Source of the DNA: Chrysomallon squamiferum
Taxonomy: Eukaryota; Mollusca; Gastropoda; Neomphalida; Peltospiridae
Length of the DNA stretch: 45,000 bases
Assembly (NCBI GenBank): GCA_012295275.1
Contig: CM022670.1
Span: 17,671,698 to 17,716,697, forward strand
Direction: 5' to 3'
In this document: positions 24,015 to 35,966 of the stretch, piece after piece
Layout of the letters: every line of letters begins with the position of its first letter
Position numbering within the stretch: position 1 is the stretch's first letter
Program-made: the position numbers and the translations under genes
Notes under the pieces: model-generated
Told to the model about the DNA's origin: nothing
Database searches by the model: none
Seen by the model: only the letters and a program-made list of their open reading frames with translations

Positions 24015-24742
24015 TACACACACTCCTGATGATGATACTAGACACGAAAGTTAGAAAAAAGCTTGCAGGCATATCCAAAGTATTGCGCATTCATTTTTCG
24101 TTTTTATACTTGTAAACATTAACGTTACTAGAAACTCAAAAAAAAAAAAATGCATTTTTTTCCTACTGTTTTATAACAGCAGTTAAAGGTTGTTAATTTG
24201 CTATATAACTTAATAATGATACCACGAAGCCATGATATAGTTTGTCATGAGTGATGGGGTTAGATAATATAAAAGAATCAATACTTGTGAATAATACATC
24301 ATAAAAGAGTCATAAAGTTCAAAGGAAAACACACATATACGCACGCCAGTGTTTTTTTTTGTTTTTTTACTTTACTGTTTTTCTCGATTAAAAGGTTATT
24401 ATATGGTGAAATATTCATAAAAGGATCAAACAAAGTAAACAAAAGGTTGTGATGGTGATTGTCATAAACTGTGGCAGTAAAAGTTATAAACGCACCGTCA
24501 TCATATGCCACTTTGACTTGTGTTTTAATATTTCATCGTTAATTGGAATCATATATATTTTATCACAACAGAGCAAGCTGGCGTGAGAAAAAAAAAAAAA
24601 AAAGAAGAAAACAGTCAACTGTAGAAAATATAGGCTTGTGTTTTTTTTTTTTTTCAGATTTTATACACGCACACGTATATATATTGTCAATAATAATAAC
24701 TACAACTGTATCAGTAGTAATAATAACAGTAATAACAATAGC

Positions 24743-25000
24743 AAAGACAACAATTATAGAAAAAAAATATTTAAATAACTTAGAAATAAAGAAATGCTGA
24801 GAACTGTATATACATTTCTTATCATACAGTAAAGACAACAATTATAGAAACAAATATTTAAATAACTTAGAAAAAAAGAAATGTAGAGAAATGTATATAC
24901 ATTTCTTATCATATAGTAAAAACAACAATTATAGAAACAAATATTTAAATAACTTAGAAAAAAAAAATGTAGAGAAAGGTATGTATATATTTCTTATCAT
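24743..25000. repeat. Three-copy tandem repeat of 87-88 bp
   Basis: Copies begin at 24743, 24831 and 24918. Each holds ACAACAATTATAGAAA, then ATATTTAAATAACTTAGAAA, then a TATATACATTTCTTATCAT-like end. Copies two and three resemble each other most. The plus-strand frames with repeated YLNNLE peptides come from this array. Confidence 0.93.
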
Positions 25001-25029
25001 TTCAAAAAGGAGAGTAAATAAAAATAATA

Positions 25030-25290
25030 TTCCAAGATGGCTGCCTAATTTGGTTTGCTGTGTCAGTACGTGATAGGACACGCAGGACGTGAAGCGTGGA
25101 TGATGTATGCGTTTGGTCCAGGTGGGTGATGGTGATGGTGACAGACGTGACAGTTGATGGATCGCCCCGTGCTTTCTGCCCACAACACGACTAATGCACG
25201 AAGATGAGCGCGACCCGGACCTAGCGACAAAGCAGTCATGTGACGTGTAAGAGAAAGGTCAACTGCGTAGAATTATGAGTTATTACAGGT
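25030..25290. other. Intronic island of ordinary complexity
   Basis: Unique sequence with CpGs, a GGTGATGGTGATGGTGACAG mini-repeat near 25124 and TGACAGTTGATGG (MEIS/TGIF-like) words. No gene recognised. Confidence 0.3.
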
Positions 25291-25988
25291 ATGAAAGATT
25301 CAGGTGTCTTTGAGCATCAAAGCGAAATATAAATTATTACGTGTTTTAGTGATACTGTGAAATAAAGAGAAAAAGAATACGTGTACGTATATAATATAAT
25401 GTATTTGTGTGTGTCTCTGTGTGTGTCTCTGTGTGTGAATACATAGAGAGAAAACAGAAATATGAAGAAAAAAAATAATCTTTTTAAAAACAAAATTAAA
25501 AGTAATAGTACAGAAAACACGAGACAGTATAAGAGGTACTTGTAATGCTAGCACGCATTTTAGTGGTAGCATAAATAAAAGTATACATGTTAATAGAAAT
25601 GACAGTGGCAGTCACAGATGTATTAGTAAAAGCCGAAAATACTGACGCTGTTGAAGATAAAACAAATAACAGTGCGTTTATATTTTATAATCATTTTCAC
25701 TATGTTTATCCGAGGGTTTGTTATGTGTATATTTATATTTATCGCTGAGAAAATAAAAAAAGAATGTATTTGTATTATGTTATTATCTTGTGTAATTTGA
25801 TTAATTATCGTTATGTGACTAATGATAAGAAATCAGGAGCAATAGATAAGGAAATGCGTAAAAGTGTTTTACTGGCGTTCAAAACTACCACCTGATTGTG
25901 AGTCACAGGTTACCAGAGACATTTTCGTGTACTAATACAATTAAATAACATTTGTCATTATTTTACTCTATCGTATTTCAAAAAGAAG

Positions 25989-26070
25989 AGATATAAGTTT
26001 GAATTAGGAAAGATTACTAATTTTAAGTGAGATATAAGTTTGAATTAGGAACGATTACTAATTTGTACGT
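25989..26070. repeat. Two-copy tandem repeat of 41 bp
   Basis: GAGATATAAGTTTGAATTAG occurs at 25989 and at 26030, each followed by GGAA(A/C)GATTACTAATTT. Confidence 0.93.
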
Positions 26071-26600
26071 TATTAAATAGTTTCAGAACGTGTTCTCAGA
26101 TCAGAAACTGAAAAGAGACAGAAGGTGGAGAGAAAAGAAGGGAGAAAGAAAACTAAAAACTGAAGTAGAAGTAATTCCACTCGAGTAACGAGATTAATGA
26201 ATTCTGAGAAGCGAAACCTTAAAGATGAGCGCACTGACACAACTGTCATGGATACCGAGGTCAACAGAGGACAGTGTTAACGCCCGTAACGTGACGTAAT
26301 GAATCTACGTCCTGCTGGCGAAAGTGTTATTACCCGTGAAGTGCCACCAAAACACGACAAGGAAATAAACACATATAAACAACAGAACGTGCATCGTGTT
26401 AGACTCTACTGATGTGATTAAGTGAGAGAGAAATTTTGTTTTTGCACGATGTGAAAATATCGGATATCAAATACCTTGTTTCGTGTTTCGCCGTTTAATG
26501 ACGTTTGTTTGTGGCTCTTTCGCGTAATTAACAGTGCCTGCTCACTAGTTTTGTCTTACGGTGTTATCTGTGGTTTAGCTTAATGACAGGTCAGAGGGAA
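26070..26600. other. Intronic island of ordinary complexity
   Basis: Unique sequence with CGTAATTAAC, TGTGGTTTAG (RUNX-like) and AATGACAGGTCAG (MEIS-like) words toward its right end, near 26520-26600. The left part is purine-rich. No coding potential recognised. Confidence 0.28.
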
Positions 26601-27227
26601 AAAAAATAAACAGACTGACAGAAAAATTTAAAGAGAAAAAAAAAAAATTGGGTTTTTTGTTTGTTTTTTTGTAATTACAATTATTTATTTATTTCTATAT
26701 TTTTTATATATATATATTTTTTGGGGGAATGCGTGAATCATTGAAAAATTGTGTTTGGCTGTAATACATGTATTTATGCATTTGTATCTATATATAATGT
26801 ACATGTACGTACGTACTTACACACACACAAACACAAACATACACACACACACACAAACACAAACATACTCAGCCCTAACTAAACACACATTACATTTATA
26901 AATGACGCGCATATATCAAAAACTATAAGTTTCTCAACGTAAAATATCAGACTAGATGAATAAAGAAAATATTAAAAACGTTCTGAGATCAATAAGAAAA
27001 GAAACTACGGAAGATGCAGTATTGATTACAGGTACTATATTTAACAATCAGATATCTCGTGCAAACAAACCTCATAACGTACTGTTAGAAAAAAAAAATG
27101 TATCAGAAAAGCGAAGAAGAATAAGGCAGAACAAACATAAAAAATAATCGAAAAATAAAAAAGAATAAGAAAAGAAAGAAAATAAGAAAATAAAAAAGGA
27201 AGAACCTAGATGATGATGAAAAGGATG

Positions 27228-27258
<31 letters not shown>

Positions 27259-27779
27259 AAAAGAAAAATAACAAGAGCACAACAAGAAAAATTACAGGAA
27301 AGAAGAAGAAAAAAAAAAATAGAAGTAAAATAAATAATAAAATGTAGAGTCTGTTAAGAAAGCTGTATAATTTATAATGAACACAGTACTGCTTTACGTT
27401 GTTTCCTGGCATACAAATAATTCGCTTATTGTCTTGTCATTTACGTATGAACGGAACATTCTCTCAAGGGCTCTGTTATATTAATTTAGAACTAGGCTTC
27501 TGTACTTAGTAGTTAATAGTATTTTAGTAAAGAATAATTTGTCCTGTTTCTCTTTGAGATATTTATATTTACATAGTGTAAACGTGTTCCTATCTTTACA
27601 GAGTTCATTATTCTTTTCATGATTTAGATTTAATCATATATGCAAGGAATAATTAGGATTAACAAGATAACATTCCTACTGAACATTACAGAACTACAGA
27701 AGCAAATATTCCTGTAAAACATCACACTGTAATCAGTATTAATCGAGCTGTTTCAGCAGAATAGTCCTGCATACAGACA

Positions 27780-28150
27780 ATGCAATTCCGTAACAAAGAT
27801 GGACAGTTTTTCTTCCCGTGTAACTTTCTCGATATTCAGTTTCGCGTGACGGCCCAGTGATTCCCAGCTTATTGTCAGTTTTCATTTAATATTCACATTT
27901 AATGGTGGGCCGTCCTCCGCCCAAATTGCTGTCTTAGTGCGGTCTTTGTGGTCCAAGGCGACAGTTAATGCCGGCGTTCTGTCTGTGTGTGTGGAACAGA
28001 GTAAATTACGTAAGGAAACGTCCACAAACACAACTAACAAGTGACTGGAAAATCCTCCCACTTCTCTATTCTGGACGTTTTAATTAAGTCCTCCTTTCTC
28101 TCCGCCAAACTCCGCCACGACTCTGACACTCGACGACTTCGTGTTCACAA
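27780..28150. promoter_or_regulatory. Candidate regulatory island
   Basis: Unique sequence with CpGs, two TTTAAT-type words around CATTTAATATTCACATTTAA, CTTTGTGGTCC (RUNX-like) and GACGGCCCAGTGATTCCC. Poly(T) at 28215-28240 closes it. I see no conserved protein in any frame. Confidence 0.3.
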
Positions 28151-28912
28151 CGACGGACGGTTATTTTTAAATTTAATTAAACTTTTTTTTTTGTTGTTAA
28201 TGTTTGGTTTCTTTCTTGACTTTTTTTTTTTTTTTTTTTCTTTAGATGCAGTGTATGGAAAGTTGATTTTCAAAAATTTATTTAAAAAATAGTAATAATA
28301 ATAATAAAAAGTTAAAAAAATTATAAAAAATTATTAAGAAATTAAGATAGATCACGGAAAACTTCAGGCCAGGTATTATGTTAGTTTGTAATATTATAAT
28401 ATTATAGTCTAACATTATCTTTTTTTTTTATCAATTTAATTTCATTACAGCTAAATAGTATATTACTATATAACTACTACTACTACTGCTTCTACTGCTT
28501 CTAATACTGCTGTTACTAATATTGTTAGTACTGTTGTAGAATAATTATAATGATGATAATAACATTAAAAATAATAATAATGATAATAATAATAATAATC
28601 GAAAATGTATTTTATGTATATGAAAAAATATATATACACATATATATACTTAAACACATACATAAACGTCCAAACACATTTACATACACTGTTAAAAAAT
28701 ACGTGAGAAAAACAAGAATAATAAACAAACAGAATGCATTCATCATTTCACCAGACTAAAATATGTTCTTAAACACTACACACGGTTTTCAACACGTGAC
28801 CTAAATTTATTTTTCCGCATGGATGAATTTCTGTTGCTGACAAGTATGTCCTAGGTACGTAGATTTATGTAGGTACTTAAAATAATACGTTGAGCCCTCT
28901 GAGAAAAACTGA

Positions 28913-28915
<3 letters not shown>

Positions 28916-28971
<56 letters not shown>
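28916..28971. repeat. GA dinucleotide microsatellite
   Basis: Twenty-eight GA units. AT-rich sequence with poly(A)/AAT runs (29310-29342) follows. Confidence 0.96.
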
Positions 28972-28974
<3 letters not shown>

Positions 28975-29389
28975 ATGTGAAACGTTATGAATAATATTGT
29001 TAATAATGTTAAAAATAACTTTCGAGACATATAATATTTGAATAGAATAATAATCTAAATAAAACAAGGAAATTAAATCTAGCTGTTATAAAATAATTAC
29101 AAAAAAAAAATAAAAAAAATATATAAATGAAAAATACAATATTATAAGTAAATTAAAAAATAATAATAATAAGATTTAAAATATGCAATAAATAAAAATA
29201 AAATAAAATAAACTGGTAACAGAAACAAACAAAAAGCAATAGATAAAATAAAATTCTAACAAAGAAAAAATTATAAATAAATAAAAAATAAAGTATTGAG
29301 ATAATAATAATAAAAAAAAAAAAAAAAAAAAAAAATAATAATAAAAGAAACTAAATAAATAAAACGTTTTATAATAACGACCGTTTTAA

Positions 29390-30070
29390 TGAAACTGAAC
29401 ATAAGAGAACCATCTTGAATCGTTCTCTAAGAGAAAAGAAAAAAGATGTGTTTCTAAAGTGTTTTGAATTTACGTTTGCCTGCTGTAACAGTCGCTTCGT
29501 CGTATGTTTTAAGCGACACGTGAACTGTAAAAACTAAACAGTGCATGAACTGAATGAAGCAGATTTCTAACAAAACCCCCATCCTCTCCACCGAACCATT
29601 TATTTACAAAAGAGACCTCTAACAACGTAATAGCGACAGCTTTCAGTCAAACATTTCTACAATGCCAGACGATAATTGAGTCGGCAGGGAATTCTGGGAA
29701 TGTTCGTCTGTTGTCATTTCATCTGCTCCCTGGTGGTCAAAAACGGACACTGGCCAAATGAAAACAACGCCTGGCACCAAAATGATGAACATTACTGTCA
29801 AACTGACATTTCATTACGTCATTCAAAGACGATCACGTGACAGGGTATATGTCACGTGATCTGCTTGTTTGCTTGAAGAAGAGAAGATGTGTGGAAGTAT
29901 TGTGTTACTAAAATAAGTGGTCGTTGCTGTTGATGATGTAAATGCAGGATGATGAGACGGCTGCATTGTCCAAGACAAATAAACGACGTGTTAAATAAAT
30001 GTGTTACTAGTACACAAAATGAACTTCAAAGTTTCACTACGTCAAAGAGAACAGAAAAGTTACGTAATCG
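29390..30070. promoter_or_regulatory. Candidate regulatory island with E-box inverted repeat
   Basis: Long unique stretch by the standards of this intron. It holds TTCTGGGAA (STAT-like) near 29693, TGTCAAACTGACA (opposed TALE-type words) near 29798, ATTACGTCATTC, and the perfect CACGTG inverted repeat at 29831-29861. This is motif evidence only. Confidence 0.38.
29831..29861. promoter_or_regulatory. Perfect 12-bp inverted repeat with two TCACGTGA sites
   Basis: GATCACGTGACA (29831-29842) and TGTCACGTGATC (29850-29861) are exact reverse complements around the loop GGGTATA. Each arm holds TCACGTGA, the preferred octamer of MITF/TFE, USF and related bHLH-zip factors, so this is a paired E-box as well as a possible cruciform. 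Confidence 0.6.
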
Positions 30071-30194
30071 GTTCTTAGTGTTTCTGTGATAATAGAGTCG
30101 CATTTTAACTGCGTAATATACCAGTAAATATTTAACTGTTAAAAAATAAACTTATATTTAATTTTTGTATTGTCATTTTTTGTCTATTTATATT

Positions 30195-30256
30195 GTTTTA
30201 TTTTATTTTATTTTATTTTAATTATTATTATTATTATTATTTTTTTTTTTTTTTTT
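30195..30256. repeat. TTTTA, TTA and poly(T) run
   Basis: TTTTA units followed by six TTA units and a poly(T) tract. A TTG run lies at about 30510-30532. Confidence 0.9.
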
Positions 30257-30876
30257 GTTATTTACTTTGTTATTTTAAATTTTATTTATTTATTTATTTA
30301 TGTCATATTTACTCTTTTTTTATTTAATTTATTTTCATTTATTTAATTGTTTATATACATCAGTGGCATTAACACTGTATGTCCTTTTTATATACCCCAG
30401 AAATTCCATCAGTATCATATAATTAATTATATTATTACATATTATTACTATTAAAGAAAAACAATAATACGAACATTTAAATTAATATTAATTATCATTA
30501 TCATTATCATTGTTGTTGTTGTTGTTGTTGTTATTTTATTACCTACAAACTAATTTTAGAGTAGAAAATATATACATATTATTAAAAAAAAAGTTAAAAA
30601 AAAAGAGCTAATACAAAACAAATTCACGTCAGGGATATAAATGTTGTTGTTTTTTTTGTTGTTTTTTTAAGCTTAAAATTGTATGGGAAATTTAATTAAG
30701 GTTATAAAATAATGGAACTGTTAAATGTATATTTTATCAGACAACTATTATTAATAACAGTTTAAAAAAAAAAATAATAACAATAATAAATAAATAAAAA
30801 AAAACAAAAAAATAAAAAAAAACAAAAAATAAATAAATAAATAAATAAATAAACAAATAAATAATAAATGAAATAA

Positions 30877-30880
<4 letters not shown>

Positions 30881-30943
<63 letters not shown>
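30881..30943. repeat. AAT trinucleotide microsatellite
   Basis: Twenty-one TAA units, preceded by AAAT units from about 30830. The complement gives a poly-Tyr pseudo-ORF. Confidence 0.96.
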
Positions 30944-30945
<2 letters not shown>

Positions 30946-31047
30946 TAAATAAATTAATAACAATAAAATATTAAGTTAAAAAATATTGTTAAAATATAAT
31001 AGCCAAAAATATAAATGATGACAATGCAAAGACAAAAAGGTCATAAA

Positions 31048-31131
31048 GTAAAATAAAATAAAATAAAATAAAATAAAATAAAATAAAATAAAATAAAATA
31101 AAATATAAATAAAATAAAATAAAACAAAATA
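31048..31131. repeat. AAAAT pentanucleotide microsatellite
   Basis: Eleven or so near-perfect AAAAT units, then several imperfect ones with AAAAC. Confidence 0.95.
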
Positions 31132-31369
31132 AAGAAACAAAAGTGACGACTTATTTTGGTTTAGCCTGGTAATCTTAGAATTAACTAGGAGTACTTGTCA
31201 AAATAAATTTCAGTGTTGACAATCAATATGAACTACTCTTGTTGCTCGATGAACCAGGCTCACCAATAACTAGCGGGGATATAAACACAATATTTTATAA
31301 ACTGATTCTTTGTGTGGCTTTGATGGCCTCGTAAGCCGAGAAAAAGCTTGCCATAATGTCCACAGATCG

Positions 31370-31700
31370 ATGTGAAAGAGCCATTGAAATGTCGGTGTAA
31401 AAATGAAGATTTACTGAAAGGTCGACGCAAACGAAGTTTCTGTGTGATCGGTATAATCGAAGACTGCAGACAGATCGAGACAACCGAAAGATTTACTGAA
31501 AGATCGACACCAAGGAAGACTTACTGAAAAATCGACACAGAACGATGACTTACTGAAATGTCGACGCAAAACAGACTTACTGAAGGTTTTACCGAAGATG
31601 TGGCATTAATAAAGACTAAGTGATAAAACATTAAATGTCACAAAAACGAAAAGTAACTGATCTAAGTCATAAATGAAAGCTTAATGAAAGATTGGCACGT
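31370..31700. repeat. Degenerate tandem array, unit about 28-31 bp
   Basis: Units share the pattern GA(C/T)TTACTGAAA followed by GTCGACGCAAA or ATCGACACA. Clear copies start at about 31406, 31488, 31516, 31545 and 31573, with decayed copies between and on both sides. The core TCGACGC/TCGACAC gives each unit a CpG, unusual in this intron. I do not recognise the unit. Confidence 0.8.
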
Positions 31701-32346
31701 GATTTAGATAAACTTTCGACATTAACAAAAATGTATAGAATAATCGATACCAAAAAAAAAATACAAAAAATATTACTAAAATGCTGAAAAATACGCAAAT
31801 TAATTACGTCTGAACCCTGAGCAATAATAACGCAATGAAAAGTTACTTTAACAATCGGTAATAACGAATATGACTGAATTTATCATCACAAAGCGTTGCT
31901 GAATATTTGACGCAACTGAAAACATGCTTAAAAAGATCAGCCACAGATGAAGACTTGGCGATCTCTCTCGTCTCAGAAGTGAAAAACTCGAGCGAACGAG
32001 GTCTCGGATCAACACTGATTACATTCACCTGTCAAAAAGAATAACATGTCGCTGACCCGAACACAACCCATGAACGATAAATGGGATGTTACGGGCCAGA
32101 TATCCACATTAACAATCCCCACAGCGGCTGCTCCAGGTCCCAGGGTGGACCTAAACTACGTGTAGGATTTGCGGAGGATAGGCCTAGAGAACGGACGAGA
32201 AGAATAATACGTCCATTGTGACTAGATGTAATGAGGCTTTTCTCAGCGTGTTTTCTGTCAGTGTGCGTGTTTTAGTTTAGTCATCGCGTTAAATAGGCGA
32301 AGTCGTAATACTATTACTACTACTAGTCGTTGTTGTTGTTTAAAAC

Positions 32347-32554
32347 ATCATCTTTTAGTCTTTCCGCTATTTTGTAGACATTTTTTGAAAAATTTTAGTT
32401 ATTATTTTAGGTTATTTTAATATAATACTTTAAAAAAAAAACAACTAAAAATCATCTTTTAGTCATTCCACTATTTTGTAGACTTTTTAAAAAAAAAAAT
32501 TTTAGTTGTTATTTTAGGTTATTTTAATATAATACTTAAGAAAAAAAACTACAA
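32347..32554. repeat. Two-copy tandem repeat of 104 bp
   Basis: ATCATCTTTTAGTC occurs at 32347 and 32451. In both copies it is followed by CTATTTTGTAGAC and later TATTTTAGGTTATTTTAATA. The copies differ at a few positions and in A-run length. Confidence 0.93.
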
Positions 32555-32574
32555 AAAAAAAAAACATTCAGTTT

Positions 32575-33045
32575 AATGCTTGTAAACATTCATTTTAGTA
32601 GCAGTTTTTTAAATCTATTTATTTTAATAGTATTGTTTGTAAACATTTAATTTTAATAGTAATATTTTTTATTGTAATTGTAATGTTTGTAAACAATTAT
32701 TTTAATTATAATATAATTATAATACTATTGTAATAGTAATATTGGTAAAAACCTATTTTAATAATATTTTTAAAAAATAACTATTTTAATAGTAATACTT
32801 GTAAACTGTTTAATAATAATATTTATAGTAATGTTAACTTTAATAATTATTTTTGTAAACAACTATATTAATAATAGTACTTGTAAACAACTGTTTTAAT
32901 AGTAATATTTGTAAACAACTATTTTAATACTAATATTTTTAAACAATTATTTTAATAATGATATTTGTAAACAACTATTTTAATTGTAATATTTCTAAAC
33001 AACTATTTTAACAATAAACAGTTATTTTAATAGTAATGTTTATAA
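32575..33045. repeat. 28-bp tandem array with a forkhead core in most units
   Basis: Degenerate units read TTGTAAACAACTATTTTAAT followed by AGTAATAT. The clearest part keeps an exact 28-bp step at 32855, 32883, 32911, 32939, 32967 and 32995. I count seven exact GTAAACA words (32582, 32639, 32689, 32855, 32883, 32911, 32967), the complement of the forkhead consensus TGTTTAC. Several other units are one base off. AT-rich repeats can create such words by chance, so binding is unproven. Confidence 0.85.
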
Positions 33046-33457
33046 ATTTTTATTATATAAATAATTTTAATTTTAGGCAGTTTCAACAGTAATATAACAT
33101 TATATTATTTCATTATAAAACATTTTAATTGTAAAAGTAGCATTATACGTGAATATGATATTTGTATTTTGCGTAACTTTATTATAAATGTCTGTTGACA
33201 TAAGTAAAAATAATAATAATAAAATAAAATTATGTAAATCTGTCTGTCATGTTTATTGTGATATATATTTTAAAAAAATAAAAAATTATTTCTAATATTT
33301 TAAAATATTATCTTACATTATAAAAGAAATATTTAAGAAATTTATTTTATTTATATTTTGTGATGATACATGATCAACAAAATATATTAAACCTGAAATA
33401 CTTTTTTTTTAGCTAAATTATTTTTAATTTTTAAAAATGATTTAAATATATTAATTA

Positions 33458-33459
<2 letters not shown>

Positions 33460-33526
<67 letters not shown>
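33460..33526. repeat. TTA trinucleotide microsatellite
   Basis: Twenty-two TTA units in AT-rich surroundings. Confidence 0.96.
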
Positions 33527-33529
<3 letters not shown>

Positions 33530-34070
33530 ATATTGTTCTTGTAATTAATAAAATAAGAAATACATAATGTTTTAAATTAAGAAATTAAATAACAATAATT
33601 ATTTTCCTTGTTTAAGTGAAATATGTTATACTATTTATATTGCATTTGACTTTTCCTTAAATAATACATTTCCCAGAAATCAAACACTACACCAGAACCT
33701 CTAACTTAGAGCAAAATTTTGTGATGATAAAACTTACTATGATAATTACATTAAGCAGCTCATAAAAATTTTTTAACGACATTAATAAGCTATGCAGTAA
33801 GTAAATAATCTTTGCTGAAAAGTTAAGCCATATAAAAATTTAGTTACCAGGGATTTTAAATTAATAAATATAAAATGCTGAATAGCAAGTTAATTATAAT
33901 TTTATAATACGTACAATTACAAATCATTACTTAATATCAGACAATATTTTTTAAATTTCTTTTTTGTTTTCGTCTATCGATTTCTGATATTGCTACTGTT
34001 ATGTAGCTGCTATATGTTTGATATAGTTTACAGGATAGAGAAAATTAAAAGTATTAAATAAATTTAAAAA

Positions 34071-34081
34071 TAATAATAATA

Positions 34082-34148
<67 letters not shown>
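34071..34148. repeat. AAT trinucleotide microsatellite
   Basis: About 25 AAT units with one interruption. Confidence 0.96.
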
Positions 34149-34344
34149 TATTAATAATAATATTAAAATAATAACAACAAATTTAGTAGTAATAAGAAAT
34201 AATATTATAAAAATAAAATAAATTTCAAACTAAAAAACCAAAGGAAAAAAAAAAAAAATAATAAAAAAAAATTCACTTAAATAATAATAAAAAATAATTT
34301 TCTTTTTTTTTTTAATTATTTTTCTCTCTATCCTATTATTATTA

Positions 34345-34345
34345 A

Positions 34346-34418
<73 letters not shown>

Positions 34419-34420
34419 GT
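34345..34420. repeat. TTA then TCA trinucleotide microsatellite
   Basis: TTA units change to about eleven TCA units. The minus strand reads as poly-Asp followed by poly-Asn, an artefact. Confidence 0.95.
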
Positions 34421-34429
34421 TATTCACTA

Positions 34430-34800
34430 CTGCATTCTTGTGAATCTATTTTGTTGTTATCAAACAAATAAACAGAAATTTTCACAACATTTTTCTCTGT
34501 TATCAGACGATCTCTGTGTAAAAACATGACGCAGAATAAACACAACTACTTAACACAAACTCGCCAATTTACTCGCCATGGTCCGTCGCTCTGAACAGCA
34601 ATGGCGCAGTGGAAAATTTAATAGTACTCGGATCAGAGAAAGAGAGAAAGGAATTCCCATCAAACGTTACCAAGGAACGGAGTACAGAATAAGTAATGAA
34701 CGTCACTGAAATTGACAACCCTGCACGTGAAAAGACGCGGAGAAAATTGAGACTGACGCTGTGTTTTGTGAAAGGAAACATCGAAGTAGTAGTAATAGAG
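34430..34800. other. Intronic island of ordinary complexity
   Basis: Unique sequence with CpGs, 1.2 kb from the 480-nt exon. A 70-codon minus-strand open frame (34781-34569) has no known relatives and no AP-2 residues. A regulatory role is possible. Confidence 0.28.
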
Positions 34801-35187
34801 ACGTTTGAGTTAATTTAGTTGAAAGACAAATGTAATAATACAAGCGAATTTTGTTAGTACTGTGAAATAGTAGAATTAAGACTGTTCATTTTGTATGACA
34901 TCTGAGTTTGTTTAAAAATTTAGAAATTCATTGTTATTAATTTCGTTTGCGGTGCTTAAGTTCTCTTTAGAATTAACACTGTTTGTTTTGTTTAATTTTT
35001 GTGCATTTTTTAAAATTGTGTACTCTATTTTATTTATTTTTTTTAAACATTTTTTATTCTGTTGTATTTTTAATTTTTTTTGTTTTATTTTATTTTATTT
35101 TATAAATATTTATTCATTATTTCATTCCAGCATTTTTTTTTTTGTTTATTATAATTATTTATTTACAAACATCTTCATTACAATATA

Positions 35188-35340
35188 TTATTGCTATTGT
35201 TATTGTTATTGTTATTGTTATTGCTATTGTTATTACTATTACTATTGTTATTATTATTAATTTTATTATTATTACTATTACTATTACTCTTATTATTATT
35301 ATTGTTGTTGTTGTTACATTATTATTATTAATAGTTTTAA
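35188..35340. repeat. TTGTTA hexanucleotide and related triplet array
   Basis: ATTGTT/ATTGCT/ATTACT hexamers grade into TTA and TTG triplets. Two overlapping plus-strand pseudo-ORFs come from it. Confidence 0.9.
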
Positions 35341-35449
35341 TTTTGCTTTATATTTCTTGAAAATAATATTTTAAATTTTTTTTGTATTATTTTATGCTTT
35401 ATATTTTTATTGTTAAAAATAATGTTTAATTAATTAATTTATTTATTAG

Positions 35450-35451
<2 letters not shown>

Positions 35452-35512
<61 letters not shown>

Positions 35513-35518
35513 TAATAC

Positions 35519-35551
<33 letters not shown>
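35452..35551. repeat. TTA trinucleotide microsatellite
   Basis: About 32 TTA units with one ACTAATACTA interruption, 400 bases downstream of the 480-nt exon in transcript direction. Confidence 0.96.
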
Positions 35552-35552
<1 letters not shown>

Positions 35553-35966
35553 TATTACTTGTTGTTGTTTTCTAGTTAAATATATACAAGGCGATTATAT
35601 TTTATACAGTTTTAATTTTTTAATTTACGTATTAGAAAGAAACAAAACAAACAAATAAATAAAAAATAATAGTAAAAAAAATAGACCAAAACGAAATAAA
35701 TAAATTTAATTTAACTGTTATAAGAAATCTTTAAACTATTTATTTATTACCCTGAATGGGGAAATAGCATTCAAGATTTTGTCTAAAATATTAATATAAA
35801 AAAAAAATAAATAAAAATAAAAATAAAAAAAATAATAATAAAAAATAAACGAAACACACCTGAAACAGAAAATACACATAAACACCTACACATAACAACA
35901 ATAACAGTAAAAATGAACAAACAAACAGTAGGTGGTGTATTAAAATAACGGTTAAAAAACACTTAC

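Noticed and set aside
31370-33045. CRISPR-like array because of about 28-bp periodicity
   Set aside because: Units are contiguous and degenerate with no unique spacers, and this is eukaryotic intron sequence.
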